From positions 1-38,561 of the forward strand of contig CAXKVV010001519.1 of assembly GCA_964058805.1 (NCBI GenBank): DNA of 38,561 nucleotides, read 5' to 3'. The stretch's first letter is position 1. Every line of letters begins with the position of its first letter. This document shows, in pieces, positions 30,598 to 38,561 of this stretch. The position numbers and the translations under genes were made by a program. Origin of the DNA: Schoenoplectus triqueter. Its lineage: Eukaryota > Streptophyta > Magnoliopsida > Poales > Cyperaceae. Under the pieces are notes generated by a model. That model saw only the letters and a program-made list of their open reading frames with translations. It did not search any database and was not told the DNA's origin.

Positions 30598-32279
30598 CTT
30601 TTTTTTATTGAAGGACGGATCACCTCGCAATTGTTTCTTTTTCCACGATAAAATTTAAAAGTTGTTTTTGAAGACCATAAAGTTGAAACTGAGAATTACA
30701 AGCATGCACATTCATCCACAAATTGACATAAAATTTAATGGTTTAACATTAATGATTCTTGAACACCGTTAAAATAATATGAATTTGTGAAGTTTTATCA
30801 TTACTCTGTCTCTTATGTTGCATAACATATTTATAATATTATTTAAAATTTTGTACTTTCACTTTATTTTTAGGATGGAATTTTCTCAACTAAAAAATGT
30901 CTCAAATTTGTCCCCAATTATTTTTTTTCAACTTTGATTTTCAGTAATATTTTTATTTTCAAAAGCTCAATTATTTTCTCTTCAAACTTTCCACTTTCAG
31001 TAATATTTATATTTTGATAAGAGCACCTCAATAACTTATCGATTGATAATTTATTGATGAGTTTTGATATTTCACTTATTAAATTAATTTGCACGTGGTT
31101 AATTGATTCTCTCGTCAATATATCATACTAAATTACTAACCGCACACATACTTAGTAACATATATATTGCCTAATTGGATCAGTGCTGCGTTTAAACGTG
31201 TTTCGCGTGTAGTTTGACCTGATCTTTAACCCTAAAAATGAGGTGGTGCTGGTGCAATTTTCGAATTGAATACGAGAACATGGGCTCCGCATGGGGGCAT
31301 GATCTCCTCCTTTTTTGTTATTATTAATTATTTATTATATCTAGGAGACTAGGAGTTGATTTTGAGATCCGATACACTTCCACAAAAAAGGTTATTCTCC
31401 TTAAAATAAATAAACAAACAAAAAGAAAGAAAGAGAAGTTATTGAAGGGGCTGTGCTTTGGAAGTTGCCAATAAGTGCATGTTCTATATACATTTAATCT
31501 ATTAATTGTAAACTTTACAAAGAAAAACAAATTTAATTCCTATATTATAAGGTATATAGTGGCTACAAAATCTCTGATAACCCTTATAAAGAGCATAAAA
31601 TCATCCATGATTGACCTCAATAATAATTCCTGCTTTTGACATAATAATTTACATTGATATTATATTTCTATAATATAATGCTGAAATGTGATTTATGAAT
31701 GGCAGGATTCATTATCAATAACATGAAAAGAAAGTCCATTCGGCATCCTTTCTCCTCCTGCATTTAAAAATTAATATCTTTCTAGCGAATGCCATATTCT
31801 CTCTGTAGACACCTGTCCCCTTAGAGCAGCAGACTGCCGAGCCCAAATCTTGGATAATATTATTTATATGATTCTATAGTTGGAAATTTGGAATGCATGT
31901 GTTGGTGTAAACTATACGAGTTTGATGATAAGGGGTTGTGGCTATTGTTTTATTATTATTTTTAATATTGGCTCCTTTATAGGGTGCGTCACTCGTGACG
32001 TCCATCGTATTTTTTCACAATATAATAAAATATTGGATCTTTAATGGCAACTTTAGATGCACTCAATTGTGTGGTTCATGATATTTGCCAGCATTATTGC
32101 ATGAATGAATTATGTTGGTTGTAGAAGTTGACAACGATAATAAGAGTTTGGATCCTGATAATTGTACCCTAAGTGAAGTATCCGTCAAATACTCTAACTC
32201 AAATATGTTGAACACGTACTGAAATAACTCTTAAAAACATTTCACGTTCTGGAACATCCTAACCGTCCTAAATTGCGAT
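30598..32279. other. AT-rich intergenic spacer
   Basis: No gene is recognised. Small open frames on the minus strand (30918-31118, 31324-31530) are AT-rich and without family similarity. Slightly GC-richer patches near 31180-31310 and 31780-31850 show no coding pattern. Confidence 0.5.
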
Positions 32280-34420
32280 GTCTTTATACCTAATAACTTT
32301 ACTCTTAACACTTAATATTATATACCTTAATAGTTATTAATACAAGTATTTTTTTTCTTTCATATATGTCTTTATTTGCCTCAATACTCATATACTTTAT
32401 ACCTGATTGTGAGCAAATAATATATTTTTTGAAAGGGAGGCGTGATATGATGACTTGGCGAATCAGATAGCCTCGGCTATGAACTCTTTATAACTAAGAA
32501 CTATACTCTCAACATGTTTTAATACTTATTAATTAATTAAGCCTAACTGAAAAGTTATTGACCACATTGCCAACGTTCCTGAACATCAACTAATAATCAT
32601 CATATGGACAATCATCAAAGTCTTTGAATCGGATGACTTAAGTCTTAACATTGGATAACCAAAGTCTTTAAATCGAATGTACGAAGTCTTAACACGAAAA
32701 ATATGACGTCTTAAAATTTAATATTACAAGTTATATTTTGAACTTAAAATTTATCTTTCGACGGTCATCATAATATAAGCAAATATATATACCTAAACTA
32801 TAATGTCTTATAATTCATCTAACTAGTTGGAGCTTCAATCAATTTCTCATTCTCTAATAAATAAAATAAATTAATTTATCACTAATCATATTAACAGAAC
32901 TTGATCTTTTAAGTCTTAATAGTCACCACCCCAAGTCTTTATATTCTTCCATGCAAGTCTCAATATACAACGTAATAGACTATATTAATTCTGAACAAAT
33001 ATCTTAAAAATATATTTTCTAAGACTTAATATTCATCAATCTAAGTCTTTATATTCATTTATGTAATTCTCAATATGCAACATAATTCTAAATAAAATAT
33101 CTTAATATATCAATCATTTGAATAAATATTAATGAACCACATAACAATCATTGAAAATCAAAAACAAAAAAAAAATTATAACTTTCTATAAATTTTAAAT
33201 TTACTGTAAATAATAGTCATACTCCTAATAATTGCTAAAATATATCTTAATATCCATTAAATTAATTTTTTTATTTATATATCTATTTTTTATTTATATT
33301 ATTATCTAAATATCATCACTTATAAATATGTCATTCGGTCTAATTTTTATGTGAGAAAGTGAGCTAGTTTGAAGTTTTTATACTTACAGTTTGTACTCTT
33401 AGTATTTACAGTTTGAAGTCTTAATATTTGTATTTTAAAGTTATTATACTTATGGTCTGAAGTTTGTATACTAATTATAATTTTTTTAATAAACTAAAAA
33501 ATAATACTAAGAAATAAAGTATTAATAAAATTTACATAAAATAATACTTTTATGTAATTTATATTTGATATAAAATCTTATAAATAAACTCCTAAAATTT
33601 AACATTAGAAGTCTTAAGATCATTCATCTGATATCTTAATATATATCAACATAAATCTTACTTTTAACTTTGAATAATATATAATTTAAAAAATATTTAT
33701 CAAACACTCTTAGAGTCAAATCTCTATACCTAATTGTTCTCATCTTAAAACTTAGTAATTAAATTCTTAATATTGATTAATAAGTCATATTTAACTTTAA
33801 TGAATTTAAAATTTTATAATATTTTCTGAATATAGATATTCTTATTATCTTAACTAATGTCTTACAATTGATAAATTTATATTTAATATTTTTTAATATC
33901 TTAAGACCTAATAATTTATATTTATAATAAAAATAATCTCAATTAATAATAAAAACTATCTTTATATCTTATACCATTAAGTCATAATATTATCAACAAT
34001 ATATAATAGGTATGTAACACAAATAAAAATTTTAGAATAATTATAACAAAAATAGGTTTAACATTTAATAAAAATAAGTTTTAATATCTACCATAATAAT
34101 TTTTAATGTTTCATTCAAAATATAATTTATAGTTTAGTCTTAATTTTCACTATTATAAATAAATCTAAACATATATTTTATACACGCTTCAATATGTATT
34201 GTACATTTACTGACTAAAATTTATATAAATATATTATTTAAAATATAATTTATAATTTAGTCTAAATTTTAATTAGTATAAACAATATAGTCTTTGTTAG
34301 TTTTATGTTGAAGTTCCTTTAATCTCAATTCTCAATATTACGATCAAGTCTTTATGGTTTGTATAATAATACTTTATATATAGTATAATTAAGTTTTTAT
34401 ATCTATTATACTAAGTCTGA
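32280..34420 (+). repeat. AT-rich region enriched in the word AAGTCTTAATAT
   Basis: Degenerate copies of AAGTCTTAATATT or AAGTCTTTATATTC recur on the plus strand, for example near 32641, 32663, 32686, 32910, 32932, 33020, 33042, 33410 and 33610. In 32910-33110 they fall in two ancient units of about 100 bp (shared CAAGTCTTTATATTC, CTCAATATACAAC-like words). Another set of about 24-bp units with ACTTACAGTTTG lies at 33380-33480. The region looks like a decayed tandem repeat; the word count has not been tested statistically. Confidence 0.4.
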
Positions 34421-34750
34421 CGCATATATATTTAGTGTAACGAAATATTTTTCTTGTATTTTCTCCTATATCTCAACCAATTCATTCGAATTAATACACA
34501 AATTTTATTTTTTTACTCCCAAAAATTGATCTAGTTTTACTTCTTAATCAATTGAGTTTTAAAATATGGGTGTCAACACATTCTCACAAAGAAGTAAAAT
34601 GATGATTCAAACACTTAGAATATTAGAGAACTTGCTTGAATCTTCACATATCATCTTCTTGGCCTAGAGAAAATATTTGATCAATCGATTGAAGTTCACC
34701 CGCACTAAATCGCTCCAATCGAATTTCTAACCGAGATATTTTCTTCCTTT

Positions 34751-35088
34751 ATTTCTTTCAAATCATTGATCCATTTAATGTGTGATTTATCTCATTGTGT
34801 TTTTCTTGTCGCTATCTTTCCAACGATATATAGTATGAAGGGTAACTCTCAAAGATGAGAGAGATACCATAGGAGTTTTGGTTCAAACGAGTCAAGTACG
34901 TGACCCGTGTGAGATGCTTTGTCCCTTGATTTCTTTCAAATTATTGATCCATTTAATGTGTAAATTAGCTCATTGTGTTCTACTCGTCTCTAGCTTTCTA
35001 ACGATATATAGCATGAAGGATAACTCTCAAAGATGAGGGAGATATCATTGGAGTTTTGATTCAAACGGGTCAAGTATGTGACCCGCGT
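34751..35088. repeat. 178-bp tandem duplication (two diverged copies)
   Basis: Unit 1 is 34751-34928 and unit 2 is 34929 to about 35088. Shared phrases in order are ATTTCTTTCAAAT, ATTGATCCATTTAATGTGT, CTCATTGTGTT, AACGATATATAG, AACTCTCAAAGATGAG, GGAGTTTTG and TTCAAACG, then GTCAAGTA, GTGACCCG. The many differences indicate an old duplication. The source sequence is unknown; it has no coding. Confidence 0.88.
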
Positions 35089-36187
35089 TTTTTTTTGCAT
35101 TTTTCATTCAAATCTAAATTGAATAACAATTAGAAAATAATCAGAATAATTAAGATAGTTGGGATATAGAATGAGATCTAAAAGTTGGGTATAAAAAACT
35201 TTTCTCTGAGAGTTTTGTCAAGGTGCTATTGTTGTATCTTGTTTAATATGCTAGTGGTTTAAATTTACCTTTTAACATTCGAATCTTACCAAACATACTT
35301 TACATGTCAATGTCTTTTAAAATACTAAAATATTCCAATTTCGGAAGAAGAAAATTCTAAACATTTTGCTTCATAAATGCGAAAATATATAAACAACTAA
35401 ACTTTTAAGAAATAAGAAAAATAAATGGGAAGGGATAATTACTTGGGACATGGGAGGCCTCTAAACTTTTGGGTTTCGATAAATTGGTATCCAAACTTTT
35501 AATTTGAAGAAACACCCTCCAAAACTATATATAAAGTTTATGATAAATTATCCACGACAAATAGTTTACTATTTAATATTCAACCTTAGAGTGTGAAATG
35601 ACCGCGATATCTTTATATGCCTATAATTTTCAGAAAGTTGTGAATAATTTTAAAAGTATAGAACTTAAATAAAACAATCATAATACATAATATGTTTGCT
35701 ATTTTATTTTTATAAGATAATTACATAAATAATTTAATTTTCTATAAAAATTATTTTTAGAACTTTTTATTACATTTTTTTTAGGTTGTAACAAATAATG
35801 AAAATTAAATTATGGTTGGATGATTAATGCACTCAGAAATTATATTTAAAATAATAAGTATAAAGAAGTTTAAACCATTTTTTTATTTTTTTTGTAAATA
35901 AAAATAAAATATGTAAAATCAAAATAAAAACGAATTTTGTATTAAAAGTTTGGGAGTAAACTTGTCAAAATCCGAAAGTTCGGGGGCTTTCCAACCCATT
36001 ACCCCAAATGAGAAAGTACAATTTAGACCATTATCAAAATTATACGATATACTCACATTAATACATTATCAAAACTCTGATAAATTATAATATTGTGTTT
36101 GAATACCTCATAGGTTACAAACAAGATATTCTTTTAAAAAAACATAAAACAACAAAAATATGACATGCCAAACAAAAGAGATCGTAC
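35089..36187. other. AT-rich spacer
   Basis: No gene. At 35440-35530 and 35940-36000 there are short, roughly complementary phrases (CCTCTAAACTTTTGGGTTTCGATAA on the left; AAAAGTTTGGGAGTAAACTTGTC and TCGGGGGC on the right). They may be the ends of an old inverted-repeat element of about 550 bp, not resolved further. Confidence 0.4.
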
Positions 36188-36620
36188 TAACAACTTTTTT
36201 AGTGTGTTTTTGTGCAGCTATTTTTTATTATAAGTATTTAAATAATTCTAATTTTTATAATAAGAGTGATAAAATTAAAATTTTAAAAATACGAATGATA
36301 GCACGCCACTATAAGTGGTGCGTTGCAAAGACATCACTGGTAGTGGTGTTTTTTTTACTTTTCAGTTTTTTCTTTAAAAAAATAAATAAAAGGCACCGGT
36401 GAGAGTGATGTTTTTCTCATTGACGTCAAAACCAAGTAGCAACTCTAAGTTTAAAAAAAACTGAAAGACGCCAGTGAGACTGACGCGTTTACACAACGTC
36501 GCTAACAGTGGCGCGGTGTCATTCGAATTCTTAAAATTTTAATTTTATCACTCTTATTATTAAAATTAAGATTATTTGAATAATTATTATAAAAAAAACT
36601 GATTTTTGTGTGTGTTGTTG
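36188..36620. mobile_element. Fold-back element with internal mini-palindromes (433 bp)
   Basis: The left arm from 36188 (TAACAAC) is complementary to the right arm ending GTTGTTG at 36620. The best-matched part is AATAAGAGTGATAAAATTAA, followed by AAATTTTAA-like sequence, on the left and its complement at about 36525-36570. The middle third holds five small imperfect palindromes of about 19-26 bp of the form CCACT..AGTGG. It also carries a perfect TGACGTCA at 36421-36428. No coding and no clear target duplication. Confidence 0.7.
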
Positions 36621-37648
36621 GATAACGACGGAGATAAAGAGGTCAGCAGGGGCCCTCCGGTGACCGGTAGCATTTTATACTATTTTATATTTTTATTAAT
36701 ATTTTCATTAAATTTTGATGGCCCTCCGGTAATATCCATGCTTAATTTTGGGTTCTTTGTTAGACACCCGTAGCTCCATTTTTGGTTGTATCCATGATTC
36801 ACGACTTCATCTGAATTCTGAAATGGATGACATACTCTAATATACTATACATCCAAACTTGTTCATATATTAATTACTAAGATACGAGGGACTGACAACT
36901 AAATATTTTAATAACCTTGATACAGATGTTCAAGTAAATTCGACAAAAAAATCTTAAAAATAAAAAAACTTTACAGTATATTTTTAAACTTATATAATAA
37001 TTATATTTCAAATTTCATCTAGTTTGGATATGATTTAGTACTCAATCAAAACTCACTAAATTTCGGCCATTTTAAAATCCTTTTCATTTATTTAAAAGAT
37101 TCATTTTTAAAGTTATCGGGATCCTCCCATTAATATATCTGTGTTGTTAGCGTGCTCAATTCGACCTACATATTACAAATGTTTGAGAAGTGCAACATTC
37201 AGGGTTTTATCCATCGGATCAAAATGCAGCTTAGTTATAAGTTAGATAATCTCCTAATGTCGTGTACCCAAGATAGAAATGTAAACGGAACAGAAAAAAG
37301 TCAAAATTATATTCATTCGTTTTATTTTTTTATATGAGTATTGATACCGATAGTTTCAAATATCAATACAAATAATATTTATATATAGAAAAAAATGTAT
37401 TCTTAAATATTTTCATAAAATATTTTAAAATATAATAAAATAAATTCTTCAATACTATATCTAATTATAAAAACATCAAAATCCATAATATATATTTAAT
37501 TATAATAACAAATAATATTATAATGTAGATGTATTCTCACACTGGGGTCTGCATCTCAAATTTCAGTTCATGGAATCATGGTTCACCCTTAGTTAATGCA
37601 AGTTTTCGTTCATCCGCTAGACCAGCACTTTGGGGAATAGATTATAAA
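36621..37648. other. AT-rich spacer
   Basis: No gene. The phrase GGGCCCTCCGGTRA or GGCCCTCCGGTAA occurs twice (36651 and 36720), a short direct repeat about 70 bp apart. A 61-codon frame at 37152-37337 has no recognisable family. Confidence 0.5.
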
Positions 37649-37651
37649 TTA

Positions 37652-37973
37652 GAGCATTTCCAATGAGAGTTTTTATTTTTATGTGTCACTGTTTATTTTT
37701 TATTTTAACGTTGAAGAGAATTTCTAATTTAGAAATTTTAATCACAGTTTCTAATTTAACAATTCGCTTAATTTAACATTGAAGAGGGGAGGGCAAGCAC
37801 AGAGGCGCAAACTTTTTCTTATAATAATTATTTGGCGCGAGTGATAATTGTCCATTTGATACAAAAACCGTCATCACACGGTTTTAGCATTGAAGAAGAT
37901 TAATTGTAATTAGCAACTATTTTGATGTGACTTAACTAAGAATTTAGAAATAATTTCAGCGTTGAATATGCTC
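37652..37973. mobile_element. Tourist-like (PIF/Harbinger) MITE, 322 bp
   Basis: Ends GAGCATTTCCAATG and CGTTGAATATGCTC are imperfect inverted repeats of the GAGCATCTCCAA kind frequent in plants. Both flanks are TTA (37649-37651 and 37974-37976), the target preference of PIF/Harbinger. It is non-coding. Confidence 0.8.
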
Positions 37974-38014
37974 TTATACGCAATTAACGGGGGCCATGTG
38001 GAAACTTATTGTAA

Positions 38015-38375
38015 GGGAAGGATCACTTGAAAATGGCTATCTTGACAATTTTGACAATAGATCTTCAAATAATTATAAAAAACTTTAAAAATAAAAAAAA
38101 TTATAAATATTTCTTCTACTTGTAGATTGATGATGATGCAAATTTTATGCAATTTTATTATCATTTGACTGTCCATCAAAGACCGTTAAATCAGAATTGT
38201 TATAAATTATATAATATTTTAATGATTTTTGATGGATTATTAAATGTTAATAAAATTGTATGAAATTTAAATCATCATCAATCTATAAATTAAAAAAATA
38301 TATTTATAATTTTTTTATTTTTAAAACTTTTTGATATTTATTTGAAGATTCATTGTTAAAATTGTCCATCATCCA
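38015..38375. mobile_element. Fold-back MITE of the GGATC family, copy 4
   Basis: Starts GGGAAGGATCACTTGAAAA. The left arm (TTGACAATTTTGACAATAG, ATCTTCAAATAA) pairs with the right arm (TTATTTGAAGATTCATTG, TTAAAATTGTC). The inner arms are GATTGATGATGATGC and ATCATCATCAATC. The right end seems to lack the outermost 15-20 bp, so it may be truncated. Confidence 0.7.
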
Positions 38376-38561
38376 TGCTCTTTTTTGTAAATACAAGAAA
38401 CAGTTGCTACTTGATAAAAAAATTGCCTGTTCACTTGAAGGTGTTGTTTCACAAAAATATATGATCCTGACCCCCTGTAGATAGATTTCATACTGAATGT
38501 CATGCTGTCAAGTTCCTCAAAACGAGGCAAACTGACATTTTTTCAAACATCAAATGTTGTT
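38376..38561. other. Right-edge sequence of unknown nature
   Basis: The last 186 bp are less AT-rich than the preceding spacer and could be the untranslated edge of a neighbouring gene. No codon pattern is clear enough to call. Confidence 0.3.

Overview
The window looks like AT-rich nuclear DNA from a flowering plant, probably a eudicot. Evidence: two intron-containing plant genes, tRNA-Met-type retrotransposon primer sites (TGGTATCAGAGC), solo LTRs, and hAT, PIF/Harbinger and fold-back MITEs. I cannot name the species. Only two intact genes can be supported. Most of the rest is transposon debris or AT-rich spacer.

Layout. 1-870: the LTR and first internal bases of a minus-strand LTR retrotransposon running off the left edge. 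1949-2498: a 52-bp tandem duplication and a hAT-type MITE. 2851-4692 (minus): a three-exon gene for a 107-residue Cys-rich tail (CYSTM) protein with long His and Pro runs. 5155-7254: a 2.1-kb solo LTR with a perfect 5-bp target duplication. 7684-8114: a second copy of the hAT-type MITE. 9672-9980: a fold-back MITE. 10982-22696: a decayed Ty1/copia element into which two further LTRs have inserted, a 5,065-bp solo LTR at 13590-18654 (perfect GCTGG target duplication) and a second copy of the 2-kb solo LTR at 18834-20873. Without the inserts the copia element is about 4.6 kb, normal for the group. 23065-27402 (minus): a four-exon CONSTANS-like B-box/CCT transcription factor of 477 residues, tail-to-tail with the copia element. 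27876-28388: a hAT-type MITE with a perfect 8-bp target duplication upstream of that gene. 28.4-38.6 kb: AT-rich spacer with three fold-back MITE copies, a 178-bp tandem duplication, a fold-back element with five small palindromes, a 2-kb stretch enriched in one short word, and a Tourist-like MITE.

The two genes show no functional link. One is a small membrane or stress peptide, the other a light, clock or flowering regulator. I found no operon-like or defence-like system. The most unusual signals lie in the transposon layer: three solo LTRs in 16 kb (one of 5 kb), paired hairpins with compensating base changes inside the 5-kb LTR, a copy-specific array of six 12-bp TGACATCA sites just upstream of an LTR TATA box, and a fold-back element made of small hairpins. 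All identities come from reading the sequence. No search or alignment program was run.
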